From: Diphasiastrum complanatum
Lineage: Eukaryota > Streptophyta > Lycopodiopsida > Lycopodiales > Lycopodiaceae
Reading direction: 5' to 3'
NCBI GenBank assembly: GCA_029204225.1
Contig: CM055111.1
Span: 4,969,403-5,031,402, forward strand
Length of the DNA stretch: 62,000 nucleotides
This document shows, piece by piece, positions 1 to 12,607 of the stretch. The notes beneath the pieces are model-generated. The model did not search any database and had not been told where the DNA came from. It saw nothing but the letters and a program-made list of their open reading frames with translations. The position numbers were made by a program, and so were the translations under genes. Every line of letters begins with the position of its first letter. Position 1 is the first letter of the stretch.

Positions 1-449
1 AGCACTTATCCAAGCAAATCAACACATAGAATCATGGAATCTTGATCAACCTATGATCTATCCTCAATATAATGACTTTTGCCACTTCCTAAGATTGAAA
101 CACACTCAAATGAAGTCTAGCAACCTCACTATCTAGAGATCCAATCAAAATTAGGGTTTTGACAAAATCACAAAGAATTGACTATTCCAAATCTACATGC
201 AAATGCTGAAAATTTGATATGCAATCTATAAGCCACCACTTAGGCTGAACCAATGATCCAAAAATCGAAATTGAACAAGTACATTGACCTATTTAGTGTT
301 TTGATCTACAAAAGATCCAATCTACAAAAGCAAAAAATCCGATTTTGGTGTAGAATCCTCTCTAGCATGCTCTAGACTTGATATCTTCACCAAATCATTG
401 ATAGATCTGATTTCCTCCTTCATAACCTAAAACACAAGCTCTGATACCA
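1..449 (-). mobile_element. 5' leader and primer-binding site of a minus-strand Ty1/copia element
   Basis: On the minus strand, TGGTATCAGAGC (positions 449-438) directly follows the end of the LTR at 450-1097. This is the initiator-Met tRNA primer site typical of plant copia elements. The remaining bases up to the window edge should be leader and gag start, but I see no clear gag motif. The body of the element lies left of the window. Confidence 0.7.
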
Positions 450-1097
450 TGTGAAATATTTCAGATCCTTAAGATCCAATCTACTTGAATGATCTTGGTT
501 AGAAAGAGAAATACACTACCAATCTCACCAATGTAAAAAAATCAGCATCTACACACAATTTGAGATGCAAACACTAATAGAACTTGATCAAACTTGAATG
601 AAATGATTATGTACTATTTCAGACCGTACAAAACCAACAAGCTACTGTATTTCACATGTATGGATCCAAAAATAGCAAATATAGATCATTCTACACATAG
701 AATTGCAAGCAATACCAAGATAGTGCACCAATGGATAGTAGAACCCAAGAGGACCATGTATAAGCATGAAATGAGATAGAGAAGAGAGAAGATTACTCTC
801 TCCACGAGTTACATCCTTTTATAACAGGTCCAAACCCTATTTGGCCACTTGGCTTTCCCACCAAAATGCTAACCCTACCAATTTTGGGTCTAGATTCAAT
901 GTACCCAACTTATTCAAATTGAATTTACTCAAACTCGCATTCTATCTTTCCCACACTTTCAAAAAGTATTTATTCGAATGAGATTTAGACTAATGAACTT
1001 TGAAAGGTCAACCTCTAAGTCTAAAACAAGTTTTGGCCTCAATATGCCAAATATGAAAATATTGCAAAATGTGATGAAACTAGTTGAATCTTTCACA
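450..1097 (-). repeat. LTR of a minus-strand Ty1/copia element
   Basis: The 648 bp segment has matching inverted ends, TGTGAAA at one side and TTTCACA at the other, and the primer-binding site abuts it at 449. On the minus strand a TATAAAAGG box lies near 815-825, as expected for an LTR promoter. The right end falls exactly where a plus-strand copia integrase resumes, so the element inserted into that older integrase. Only one LTR is in the window. Confidence 0.75.
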
Positions 1098-2110
1098 TGC
1101 ACTTCTCATCATCCAAAAACAAGGGAGGAGCCACTTGCTTTGTGACATTTATTGATGATTTCACAAGATATACATGGTTATATACTCTTTCTTCTAAATC
1201 TTTGGTGTATGATTACTTCCTTATATTTAAAGCATATGTTGAAAAGCAATTCTCATTGAAGATCAAGGCTTTGAGGTGTGATGGAGGAGGAGTATATCTC
1301 CAACAATTTCCATGACTATTGTGAGCAAGAAGGTATAAAGAGGGAGTTTTGTTGTGCTTACTTACCATCTCAAAATGGAGTGACCAAGAGAAAGAATAGG
1401 TCCTTATGTGAATGTGCAAAAGCCATAAGGATTGAAGTATCTTTGCATAAAGACTTTTGGGGAGAGGCTATTAACTATGAAAATTATCTTTGCAATAGGC
1501 TCCCAAATCTTGCTCTTAAAGGAAGGACACCCTGTGAGGTCTTATTCAAAAAGAAGCCTAAGGTTGATCACCTTAGGGTGTTTGGCACTATTTGCTTTGT
1601 ACATGTTCCCTTGGAAACAAGGAAGAAGGATGATCCATGCCCCAGCAAAGGGATCATGGTTGGATATTCATTCACCGAAAAAAGCTTATAGAGGCCGAGA
1701 TCAAGTTACCTCAAGATCCATCAACTATCATGCCTATTGAAGACGATCAAGAGATGTTGGGGTCGAGATTTGAGGAGGAGTCTCCTCGAGTTTTCACACC
1801 TAGGAGGACATCAAGAGAGAGGAGTCTCCTCGGGTTTTCACACCTAGGAGGACATAGAGATCTGAGCCTAAGAGGCTTTCTTATGTTGACAAAGGCAAGC
1901 ACTTGGAGCTTGATTCCACCAATTTTGCATATTTCATCTCACATGAAGAGCCAAAGGATGTTGAAGAGGCACTCAATACCAAGGAGTGGTATGAGGCCAT
2001 GAAGCAAGAATATGAAGTCTTGATGATCAACAACACTTGGGAGCTTGTGGATTTTCCATCCAACAAGCACATCGTTGGATCCAAGTGGGTATTTCAAATC
2101 AAGTATAATG
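1098..2110 (+). pseudogene. Ty1/copia integrase to reverse transcriptase fragment
   Basis: Translation in shifting frames gives the copia integrase core (FIDDFTRYTWLY; LKIKALRCDGGG; LPSQNGVTKRKNR), the integrase C-terminal part (WGEAINYENYLCNR; LRVFGTICFVHVP) and the RT start (EALNTKEWYEAMKQEYEVL; NNTWELV; VGSKWVFQIKY). Frameshifts occur near 1310 and 1690-1900. The integrase begins abruptly at 1098, against the LTR of another element, and the RT stops near 2110, where minus-strand gypsy sequence starts. It is a dead relic broken on both sides. Confidence 0.85.
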
Positions 2111-2531
2111 ACTCAAAAAGTGATTTTTTAAGTCATTTTCCATTAGAATTTGATTCTTGAAAATATTGTCGTTCCTCTTTTTTTAATCTGATGACTTTTT
2201 CATCATGGTGAGTTATATGTTGAGTGGCTCTTGAGTCCAGATACCAAGAATCAATATCCTGCTATTCTTCGACCTTGGTCATTGTCTTTTTCAAAAAAAG
2301 AATAAACAAGTAGTGAAAAACAACAAAAGTAAAATTTGAAGAGATTTTTTATCATGCTGGTTAAACTGGCTGCCAAAACTTGCATAGTCGGCTGCCATTC
2401 ACTGGGGTGTCAAACCGTCTTCCGTCAAGGTGTTCCCAAATAACTGCTCCATAGGACAATATCCTTCACCTATAAATTTCAATTTCTCTTTGATCAATTT
2501 AGTCTTATACATCAATGCTAGATCTCCTTCC
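2111..2531 (-). pseudogene. Ty3/gypsy pol 3' end (integrase C-terminus) and 3' untranslated part
   Basis: Read on the minus strand from 2531, the sequence encodes GDLALMYKTK, then KLKFIGEG, and ends NGSRLCKFWQPV with a stop at 2363-2361. This matches the integrase C-terminus of the gypsy element at 46.3-46.5 kb ([31 protein letters not shown]). It is the missing end of the gypsy integrase that breaks off at 16093: a copia insertion separates the halves. Bases 2111-2360 are non-coding tail, cut at the junction with the copia fragment to the left. Confidence 0.75.
2527..2531. repeat. Target site duplication CTTCC, left copy
   Basis: These five bases precede the TGTTGG start of the 5' LTR and match 16088-16092, directly after the 3' LTR. 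Both copies fall inside the interrupted gypsy integrase, where one copy restores the reading frame. Confidence 0.8.
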
Positions 2532-3503
2532 TGTTGGATTATTCTCTTTCCTACTAATTGGCTAATCAGTTTTTAATCTTCATCCAACTATTATCAAGTT
2601 ATGCAAATTTTTTCGTGTTTTTATATAGTCTACAAAATTACAAGTGTTTTTACACAGTCTGCAAAAATACACAGAGTTTGACAACAATGTCGATTTTTCT
2701 CTCTCTACAAAAAACTTACAGTGTCGTACTTTTTGCCTGTCAGAAATCTCGTGTACAAAATGCAGTGTCGTCTATTTACATTTTTTGTCTATCAAAAATC
2801 TAGTGTAAAAAATGCAATGTCACTTTTTTTGTATTTTTTGCCTGTCAAAAATTACGAGTAAAAATACAGTGTCACATTTTTCACATTTCGACGACCTAAT
2901 CACTTAGTATAAATCGACTATTCATACATCTTATCAGTTAATGAATCAACATTGTGAATTGTGAAGGATTTGAGTGTTATTACACGACGCTTCCTGCGCT
3001 TTCATCAAGCAGATCGTTCACAATCAAAAAGTATTGTTGTTAGCTTTCTATCAAGCTTTCAAGCTTGAACTCTCTTGAGCATTCTAGCTCAGTCTTTAGA
3101 GATTTATTTTAGAGTTGCTATTGCGCTACTGCTTATCAGTAGAGCTGGTTATTATCAGACTTATTCTCAATTACTCAGAGACAGCTTAGAGTGCGCGAAT
3201 TCTATCCGCTATTGTCTTGCACTCATCAGCATCTGATTTTGTTTTATGAATCAATTCTATTTCTTATTACGTTCAGTTTGTGTCAGAATGCATGCATCTT
3301 TGTATTGCTTTTGTAATTGATAGAAATTGTCTAAGAATTCAATACTTTATGTTTGTCTATGTAATCACTTAGTATCTAGAAAGTTAGTTGCTAAAAATTG
3401 AACGTGATTTCCATCACTACTGCTTTGTTCAATTTTTGATAGGCGTACTCATGCATTGGAAGTAGGAAGTTTCTGCCGTTACATTATCTACCTATTTTTG
3501 ACA
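2532..3503 (+). repeat. 5' LTR of the nested-host copia element
   Basis: The LTR begins TGTTGGATTATTC and ends CTATTTTTGACA. It shares long stretches with 15268-16087, such as TTTTTCTCTCTCTACAAAA, the GAATCAACATTGTGAATTGTG block and the final ACATTATCTACCTATTT. A degenerate primer site (TAATCAGAGC) lies about 20 bases after its end, further away than usual. Confidence 0.8.
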
Positions 3504-3659
3504 ATGATCGAACTTACCTACTGTAATCAGAGCATACCATACAGGGTATCATTCGTTCTATCTAGTATCAGTGCCAGATCACTACATTTTTATCTGAACT
3601 ATCACGTATCAACTTGTGATTTCTATAGGGCCTAATACTATTTCGATATCAAAGCGAAA

Positions 3660-5149
3660 GCTCTAATACTTTGAAATCTTTCGTGATATCAAACCCTCAG
3701 TTCCTTTCAACCTTTTGTATCAGAGAATTGATATCCTGTGTATTGGGCATTACTAACATCTTAGTGTCATTGATACAATCAACAGCGAAGTTTTTAGGAT
3801 GGATTGTCAAAGCAAAGGCCGGTCTTATCGCAGACAAAGTTGAATGGATCCAATTAATCATTTATGAAAATTAAAGATGAAGACCTTGCTAATCGCCAAC
3901 GAGGTTCTGGATGTTCTTGTAACAATATCGAAGTGAAATCTAAAGAACACACAAAGACTCAAAGTGGAAAATCGAAGAATGGTAAGCTTTCGCGCTTATT
4001 ATTCGCAATATATTAGATACACTGATTGACACATACTGAACTAAAACAATCAAAAGAAGTTTGATACATTCTGAACTACTATATGACGTGAGGGACATAA
4101 CTACTAAGTACATCCACGAAAGAAATTCTTCACATTCAAATGTCTAATGGTGGATTCTCTTCAAGGTCTCATTAACCATTTTAAAACCTCTTGCAAGAGA
4201 TGGCTGTTGTCGGGATCGTCCAAGACGATTCCAATACGCAATTATGACATTGCTTTTCAAGCTTGCCCTCTACATAAGAGAATTGGGTGATGTTCATATC
4301 GACACACTCAGATTAACCTTACATAGAGTTACACTATGTTTGTGCATAGAAGATAATAGAAGAGAGTCAAGACACTTTTGTCTTACTTCCTCCTCTCAGG
4401 TCTATAGTCCAACAAAGGCTCTAAGTGACAGAAGCAAAAAAGCTCCAAGAAGACTTCAACGAAATCAAAAATGGAGACGCCCGTATTCTCCAAGCGAAGA
4501 AGCAGCCAAGCAACCTGATCAACAAGCAAACATAGTTTCAGCATCTCCCCAAGTCGAAGTGGACGTGCCTATTATGGTCAAGAAGACCAAACGCGATGTT
4601 TTGGATATTCATGGTTTTTTGATTTTGAGCAACTCAACACATGACCATCAACGGGAGATTTTTACCCTGCACGTCTTTACAGCACAAAAAAATTTGTTCA
4701 TCTTGGTGACCAATAGTAACTCACACTATTGAAGGTGAAGGTACTGTAAGATTTTGATTCCAACCTAGCATTCAAACTAATATCAAAGGGTTTATAATAT
4801 TCCTAAACTCTCTAAAAAATCTGTTATCAGTAAAGTTAGAATTACAGATGTAGGTCATAAGATAGATTTTGAAATCTGATCAATGCAAAAATTATTGACA
4901 AAATAATAAGAACCGTGCACTGGCAAGGATGCTAGATTACTTATACATGATGTGGCACATTGTTATTCCTTAGTCTAGTCAAGCTTTGAAAAACCACAGT
5001 TCTTGTCAATAAAGCATTTACAAGCGGCACCCATCGCTAAGAACACTTGAATTATGCTATGTTATTGAACATGACCAGACAATCTATGGTTCTTGATCCT
5101 CGACTATCCTTCTGGTAAGGTCGCGTCTCTCTGTTTGTCACAACTAACT
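3660..5149 (+). pseudogene. Degenerate copia gag, protease and pre-integrase
   Basis: Three-frame reading gives pieces of a copia polyprotein. A gag-like stretch includes YDVRDITTKY near 4080-4110 and LQGLINHFKT near 4160. A basic linker lies around 4430-4500. The protease-like region has WFF followed by D where W-x-DSG is expected (about 4600). IEGEG near 4730 and HLNYAMLL with MVLDPRLSFW (5047-5115) represent the pre-integrase domain. Frameshifts and stops are frequent. The reading breaks at 5149, where the nested LTR element starts, and resumes at 12608. Confidence 0.6.
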
Positions 5150-5819
5150 TGTTTTCTTGAGTGATGCCATTTTATGCTTTTGCCCTTCCCTCCTTTGTGT
5201 GTGGTTGTGGATTGTTAGATTTGCTGCTTTCCTAGAGTGGATTTAGTTTCTTTTCTTGTTTGTGGATTAAATGTAGGAGCCAGCTATTTCAGGTAAACTA
5301 TATAGGCTAGAAAATGTGGTGAAGATCCTGCATATTCTTGACATTCTAGTTCTTGACGTCCTTGGGATGTCCAAGAATCAAAAGGCTGGTTAGTTTCTTG
5401 ATTTTTGGACTTCTAAAATGTTGTAGATTTAATTATTGTTTATTGTTTTGTCAACTAATGCAAGTGTAGCTCAATGTTAGTATATTGTAGGATCTGATTC
5501 AATTCATTTTCAGAGTAGATAGTTGTAGAATCTATTGAATGTTCATTTGGGCTGCATGCTGATGTAAATGAATGTTCATGGCTTGCATTTCTGTTTGAAT
5601 GTAAGTGTTTTCAAGAGAGAACGACCCTGAGCTGTCCTCTGATAGGCAAGGACAAAAATATTACAATATTGATCTATTTACTTCTGTCTGATTTTGGGCT
5701 TTGAACAAGAATGAATAACTTAAGCAAGAGCCCACTGCCTCTGCTGACAGGCAAAAGAAGAAGTAAGTAAAAGAAACTAAAAAACCAACAGGTCCTCTGG
5801 AGCAGAGGATCTGTCAACA
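5150..5819 (+). repeat. 5' LTR of the gag-only element
   Basis: This 670 bp copy is closely similar along its length to 11933-12607, with small indels, for example ATTGTTAGATTTG here against ATTGTATAGCGGATTAGATTTG in the other copy. It starts TGTTTTCTTGAG and ends CTGTCAACA. Confidence 0.8.
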
Positions 5820-6345
5820 TTTGACACTGTTGCCACTTGGACTCCAATGCATTCTAAATCTCTAAGAACTGCAACATTGTTTCCGCTCAGATCCCTACAC
5901 ACAAACTCCCAATCTCGAATACAATCTGAATCATGACTTCTTGAACTAGCTCTGGACCGAGCCAAGTTCTCTACAACACCCACCTTGCACTCTCCTGCAT
6001 GACACCTCTCCACCGCCTGCAAACCTACAAACGACCTTCAACCATTCAAAAACCTCCTGATCTGCACACGCGACCTCCATGCAAAACACAACCTGTCAAC
6101 ACTCTCACCAAGATTTGCGCCAACCTCTAGACCTGCACGCAACCTACACACACCCTCTATCTCCCTCGCTCACCATGTCGCACTGCTCCATGATCGCCTC
6201 ACACCCACATTGCTTCAGTTGCCCCTTCACGCTCACCGGAGGTACAACTAAAATCTCAACCGAAGGCCTCACTGAAATCTCAACCGAAGGCACACCTGAA
6301 ATCTCAACCAGAGGCCAATCATTCAAATAATCTCAAACCGAACTG

Positions 6346-7660
6346 CGAGCTTCGTTTTTTGATACTTTTGAATTTTTTGATACTCATAATTTTTTTCGAA
6401 TCTTTGTTAAATTTTTCGATACTCCTTTATTTTTTCGAGTCATATTTTTTTGAGCCTTTGTTAAATTTTTGGATACTCTTTTATTTTTTTGAGTCATATT
6501 TTTTGAGCCTTTGTTAAATTTTTTGATACTTTTTTATTTTTTCGAGTCATATTTTTCGAGCCTTTGTTTAAATTTTTTGATACTTTCAACATTTTTTTCG
6601 AGTCACTAAAAAATTTTCGAGACATTATTTTCGATACTAAAAATTTTTGAGACATTATTTTTCGAGTCACTAAAAAAATTTTCGATACATTATTTTTCGA
6701 TACATTTTTTTTGAGTCACTAAAATTTTTTTGAGACACTATTTTTCGATACATTTTTTTCGAGTCACTAAAATTTTTTTGAGACATTATTTTTCGATACA
6801 TTTTTTTCGAGTCACCAAAAAAATTTCAAGCCATCATTTTTTGATACATTTTTTTCGAGTCACAAAAAAAAAAAAATTGAGCCATTATTTTTCGATATAT
6901 TTTTTTCGAGTACATTTTTTTTATATATTTTTTTTGAACCATCATTTTTGATATATTTTTTTTGAGTCACCAATTTTTTTTTTGGTGTCATCATTTTCGA
7001 TACATTTTTTTTGAGTCACTAAAAAAAAAAAATTGAGCCATCATTTTCGATACATTTTTTTTGAGTCACTAAATTTTTTTTTTTGAGCCATCATTTTCGA
7101 TCCATTTTTTTCGAGTCAAATTTTTTTTTTTGACCCATTATTTTTTGATACAATGTTTTTGAGTCACTATAAATAAAATTTCGAGCCATTATTTTCAATC
7201 CATTTTTTTCGAGTCATCAAAAAAAATTTTGAGTCATTACTTTTCGATACATTTTTTTCGAGTCACCAAAAAAATTTTGAACCATCATTTTCGATACAAT
7301 TGTTTCGAGCCTTCTAGTTTTTGAGTTATTTGTTTTTTGAGTCCTCTAATTTTTCGATACAATTTTTTCGAGTCTTCTATTTTTCGAGTTATCTGTTTTT
7401 CAATTCCTATAATTTTTTGATACATTTTTTTTCGAGCCTTCAATTTTTTCGATACATTCTTTTTCGATTCACCTACACAGATTTTCGATACAATTTTTTC
7501 GAGTCATCAGCAAAAAAAAAAATGATTCATTTTTTCAAAGTCACTAGCATAATTTTTTGATACAATTTTTTTGAGTCTTTTATTTTTTGAGTCATCTGTT
7601 TTTCGATACTTTATTTTTCGACGTCATCCTTTTTTCCAATCCAGACAAATTTTCGACCTG
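6346..7660 (+). repeat. AT-rich imperfect tandem array in the leader of the gag-only element
   Basis: About 1.3 kb is built from alternating motifs: TTTTTCGATACATTTTTTT, CGAGTCACTAAAAA and TTCGAGCCATCATTTT, with TTTTGA/TTTCGA variants. The first part (6380-6590) uses a longer unit of about 60 bases containing CTTTATTTTTTCGAGTCATA and GAGCCTTTGTTAAA. Later units are about 50-60 bases and more mutated. Open frames here read as repeated SIHFFRVTKK-like peptides and are by-products of the repeat. The array lies between the 5' LTR and the gag start. Confidence 0.85.
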
Positions 7661-7760
7661 ATACAAAAAAAAATTAAAAATCTAAAAAACACCAGAAATC
7701 CAAAAACCCTAAAAAATCCAAAAACACATACCCAACACAAAAAAGCCACAATAGTACCCA

Positions 7761-9106
7761 ATGGACCAGCATATAGATTCTCAAATCCTAGACGATTATC
7801 CATACGAGGTAAGGTCCCTTGTAACTGAACAAATCAGACATTATAGGTTCTACCGCATGTGGTCCCAACACCACGAGCCATCTACAAACCCATTTGAGGG
7901 ACAAGAACCTGATAGAGCTGAGTCTTCACGAGCACGATCCCATTTATATGATGCTGAACAGTCACAGGCCAGAACCAACCTTAATGGAGTTTCTGCTACT
8001 CACAGTGCTCATTATGAGAGACGTACACCTAAGCTAGATCTACAAAGTTTGACGGTAGTTCGGACCCTCAAAGGTTTTGCAAAAATCTTTGAGAATGCAT
8101 GTGATGTGTATGGCGAAACATCCTCCCCGATGTTGTGGTTCAACTATTTTCAATGACCATGATCGCTAAAGCATGTGACTGATTATTTTAACCTCGATCG
8201 CTGAAGACAAGACAGACTGGTCAATTTTGTGAAAGAGTCTTTTATCAAGCTTTTTAAAGCCTTTTCGTTTGATCGAGAGTCCTTTTGTCAAATTGAGTAA
8301 CATCAAGATGACAAAACGGAACATGTACGAGACTATATCGAACGTTTCAAAGTCTCAAAAGTCAGTACAAGAACGGCCTACCAAACAGATGCTCATTATC
8401 TGGTTTTTAGTCGGGCCTTCCAAGATGGATTAGACGCGAGCTTAAATCAAATGATGAATATATGAGCCTAAGTTAGCTATGTCTGATGCATCAAGGAGGA
8501 AGATGAAGGATGAGATGTTGACGAATCCAGGGAAAGACGAGCACCACGTGCTCCTGTCCATGAGTCGAAGCAGATCGAGGAATACCCGAGATCAACTTTG
8601 GGAAATTCCAGTTGGAGTTGACTGAATAAGCAACATCAACTACAGATGGAGAAAACTCACCAATGAGTTTCAAGCTACCCTGAAGTCTATCCAAAGTAGT
8701 ATGCTTGGTCAACAAACCCCTGCACAGGTACCTTATAGACGAAAATCAATATGGTGTCCACACTGCAGGGCTACGCATCCTACTGATGCTTGTCCTTCCA
8801 TATCAGCCTATCCACGCACATACAGTCCAATAGATGGAAGAACAACCATCACAGTCTAGACATTTTTTTGTCTTATCCGAATATCCATCTGAAAGTCCAG
8901 AACCATTAGCCATACAAGATGGCTATGCCGTTATACAAGGGCATTGCACACCAGATTTTTCATCTGTGGTGAAACTGGCCACTTCATGGTTGATTGTCCA
9001 GTCAAGGACCAGGTACCACGCTGAATGTCCCCAATTGTGTCAGAAAACACAGTTTCAAAGACTGTCAAAACAAACCCCCACAAGGTTCTACTGTCCGACA
9101 CGTTAG
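7761..9106 (+). pseudogene. Degenerate Ty3/gypsy-type gag
   Basis: From ATG 7761 a 131-residue frame ends SSPMLWFNYFQ. The similarity continues past stops as FVKESFIKLFKAFSFDRES and VRDYIERF, with FSRAFQDGLDASLN near 8410-8450, typical of the plant gypsy gag core. Two zinc-knuckle relics follow. One is CPHCRATHPTDACP (about 8758-8800), with spacing C-x2-C-x3-H-x4-C. The other is FFICGETGHFMVDC (about 8956-9000), where the first Cys is Phe. Stops near 8156 and 8300 and frame changes make it a pseudogene. Gag would form the particle that packages the RNA. Confidence 0.7.
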
Positions 9107-10091
9107 TTTATGACTCCTGATAGGATCCTCACGAGAACACAACTCGAGCACCATAGCACCCAAACCGCTCAACTACTGCTCACTTGAGAAGTTTCTTGCA
9201 AACTCTCTACTTACCAGCACTACACCAGCTCATTAATGCAAAAGGACACTAATATGACATGAGTCATTGTAGGAGAAAAGCGGAAACCAATTTTTGTCAT
9301 CTAGCTACAATGTCCAACCAAGAGCACCCATCACAAAGAATTGACAGTTTTTCTCCACTTATGCATCTCAACTCTATTTGTCTTTCCACATGCTGATAAG
9401 ATTTCCAATGTGCCAATACACAATAAATCTAGGATTCGAAAATCCAGATAGAGATTTGGTTCTGAATCTCTTGCTCAGAGAGGTACTCAGGACATAGTCC
9501 CTCACCCATACATGCATCTCAAACTATATCTTACAACTTCTGCTATCAATGATGGTCGATTTTAGCCTCACCAACCCTGCCATGTTTTGACAAGGGCATG
9601 TCAGAGTAAGTCACATTACATATTGCAACTATCAAGGTGACTTTTCAATGTTGATGAATGCAAGTTTTGTTCGACAAGTGCTAAACAGTTCTCACTCTCT
9701 GTACAGTTTGTTTATTTCCTTGTTGCTCTTCATTCCTAGTGTGTGATTGATTTTTGCATGAGAAATATCTACTGCACGAGAGTCTTTTGTAGAGCATCTC
9801 CAAAATACATTTTCATTCATAAATCCACCTTTAGATTACCTTGCACAGAGTTTACGATCTTTGAGCATACTGAAACTTTGAGAACCTCTGTCACGTTAGA
9901 GTTGATTCCTGCATCTCATCGTCATATTCATTTTTGGGTCAACTACAGCAAGATTGAAACAAATTTAGTTAAAATTTGTTCAATCTTTAGCCCAGTCACA
10001 TGTTCAACGTATTTCAACTACGTGTTCCACATGTCAATCCAATCTTGAGCATGAACAGTTACAAGCAACAACATCCCCACCAACAGATTTT

Positions 10092-10122
<31 letters not shown>

Positions 10123-11932
10123 GAGAGTGGATATTTTTGGATCCACTAAAGCAATTACACTGCCAGCAACAACATCAGCAAGATCGACAGCCAAGGTCAC
10201 AAGTCAAATATGAAAACAACAAGGCTAAGAAGATAGATGGGCAATCCAAAGCGACTCAATCAGAAAAAGTATTCCAATCACGACGAAGATCCTTCAGAAA
10301 AGAGAAACACAAGCATTGGGAAATCAGTCTCTTTCTTTCAATCGGCCTCTTGTCATACTTCTGTGCCCATCCTCATGCCTATCGTCCACACCATCTATCG
10401 ATGTCACCACCTCCACCCTACCTTCCATCTGTTTGTTTATTATCAATTCACTGTTCTTCTAAGAAATCTCCAATTTTTGATAGTCTTACTGAAGCAGCTA
10501 ATAGATCATTGCAAGTGTCTTGTAGAGACTAACTACCACCTACAATGAATGATCAGCCAAAAGAAGATCTAAGAAGCAGACGAAGCAACTAGAAGACATA
10601 AGAAATTAAGCAAAGACGCTGAAGAGAAAAGGACAAAAATCAAGCAACAGATAAGTCTGATCAATCTTGATCAAAAGAAACTCTCTGGAGCAATGATAGT
10701 TGAATTTCCTCCTATGAAGCTCAAAGAGATCAAAAAATAATGGATCGAAAGAAAGAGCTGCAGAAAAAGAAAGATGAAGACAACCATGAACCTACAAAAT
10801 AAAGCGAGCTCCTCACCCAGCAAGTGGTGGTCAAACCTCGACATTGCAAGGGTCCAAGGCTGTAACTGTAGAACTATCAGTTTCTTCACCCTGCCACCAA
10901 ACCTTCATCGTGTTTTCTTGTCATCACCAACCATTCATCCAAGTTGTTTCTACCACCAATGTGTGAATGAGCCCGTTCCCTTGAAGACTGATAACCAAGA
11001 TTTGTGCTACCTATCAGGAAAGAGCATCGACAAGACTGGAACTTCGACTGAATTACGAAAACGCCCAGAAGCAATATGGAGGATACAGTTCTCCTAGAAG
11101 TTAGTACCTGTCAAGGAACCAGAGATGAAACCGTCAATGGTAGATACTAGTGGTAAGAAAGAATACATGCAGGAAGCACTTAAGCATGCAAGTTGTGAAG
11201 CTGTTGGGAGCTCTCCAAATTTTGAGAATGACAACCATTATAGCAATAAGACATTCTGATCACATTGCGGCAAATCGCAAAAAGTAGTCTTTTGAAAAGA
11301 CTGACAGCAATAAGCACTTGGTTTTACGCAAGCGACCAAGGATCTACGCTTTTTCAAGTGACGATCGAAGATGCCAATGCGGAAGCAGAGCGACATCGTC
11401 CAATATGAGTTGTAGTGGGTCCTGCAACACATTAGGGGTGGGTTGATATTGGCTGATTTTGACGAATCCCCAAGATACTCGGACAGAGAAACTCAAGAGC
11501 ATCTCTCACCTTAGACCGAGGAGGACTCTGAGAAGACGAGACAAATGAAGATTGAGAGCCGAGTATGAGCGTCGAGGAATACTAGTAGTGATGGCAAGCA
11601 AGAATTGTGTAAGCCTCATGGTGAATCTCGAAAGATAAAATGACCATGTAGGAACTAGTATTTCTAGGCAAATGTAATAAATGCAAGTAGACCCCTCTTA
11701 GAAAAGTAGAGTGAGCCACCTTTTGATGGTGACCTCTAGTGGAGAGCATTATTCCACTTGTAATTTGTGAAATGTAGAAATTTCACTAGGATGCCACCTA
11801 AGGAGCTCTCTTGCTAATCTAAGAGACTTCCTCTTTGTGAAGATGAGCTTTTTGTGAAATGTACCTACTCCATGCTGAAATGAGAAGAGCCTTCACGAGT
11901 TTGGTGCATCCATTGAGCTCCTTGATCATGCT
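9107..11932 (+). other. Internal region of the gag-only element with no recognised domain
   Basis: The region contains only short open frames with basic or low-complexity peptides (10137-10548 and 10774-11097) and no RT, protease or integrase motif in any frame. A T14-G22 run lies at 10088-10123. The bases just before the 3' LTR at 11933 are not clearly purine-rich, so the polypurine tract is not obvious. Confidence 0.6.
10088..10123. repeat. T14-G22 homopolymer pair
   Basis: Fourteen T are followed by twenty-two G on the plus strand, inside the gag-only element. The G run could fold as a quadruplex and may be length-variable or mis-assembled. It does not abut an LTR, so it is not an obvious polypurine tract. 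Confidence 0.9.
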
Positions 11933-12607
11933 TGTTTCTTGAGTGATGTATTTATGATCTTGCCCTTCCCTCCTTTGTGTGTGGTTGTGGATTGTATAGC
12001 GGATTAGATTTGCTACTTTCCTAGAGTGGATTAGTTTTCTTTTCTTGCTTGTGGATTAATGTAGGAGCCAGCATTCAGGTAAACTAAATAGGCTAGAAAT
12101 GTAATAAATATCCTGCATATTCTTGACATTCTAGTTCTTGACATTCTTGGGATGTCCAAGAATCAAAATGCTGGTTGGTTTCTTGATTCTTGGACTTCTT
12201 AAATGCTGTAGATTAATTCTTGTTTCCTGTTTTGTCAGCTAATGCAAGTGTAGCTCAGTGTTAGTATGTTGTAGGATTTGATTCAGTTCGTTTTTCAGAG
12301 TAGGTAGCTATAGAATTTATTGAATTTTCATTTGGGCTGCATGCTGATCTATAAATGAATGTTCATGGCTTGCACATCTGTTTGAATGTAAGTGTTTTCA
12401 AGAGAGAATGACCTTGAGTTGTCCTTTGACAAGCGTAGGACAAAAATACTACAACATTGATCAATTCCTTTCTGTCTGATTTTGGGCTTTGAACAAGAAC
12501 GAATAACTTAAGCAAGATCCCAATGTCTCTATTGACAAGCAGAAGAAGAAGTAAGTAAAGGAAATTAAAAAACCAATAGATCCTTTGGAGCAGGGGATCT
12601 GTCAACA
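11933..12607 (+). repeat. 3' LTR of the gag-only element
   Basis: Starts TGTTTCTTGAGTGATG and ends GGGGATCTGTCAACA. It pairs with 5150-5819. Copia integrase coding (DVVHTYICGPM) resumes directly after it. Confidence 0.8.

Larger units (their letters stand above)
5150..12607 (+). mobile_element. Gag-only (non-autonomous) LTR retrotransposon nested in the copia element
   Basis: Two direct repeats of about 670 bp bound it: 5150-5819 and 11933-12607. Both start TGTTT(T)CTTGAGTGATG and end GATCTGTCAACA. Between them are a leader with a long AT-rich tandem array, a degenerate gag of Ty3/gypsy type and about 2.8 kb without a recognisable domain. I found no protease, RT, RNase H or integrase, so it would depend on a helper element. 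It interrupts the pre-integrase/integrase junction of the copia element. No convincing target duplication was found (TAACT left, GACAA right), so the exact ends could be off by a few bases. Confidence 0.75.

Noticed and set aside
6730-7828. Several small frames rich in Phe, Ile and Ser in the AT-rich array
   Set aside because: They follow the repeat unit (SIHFFRVTKK-like) and have no independent coding signal.
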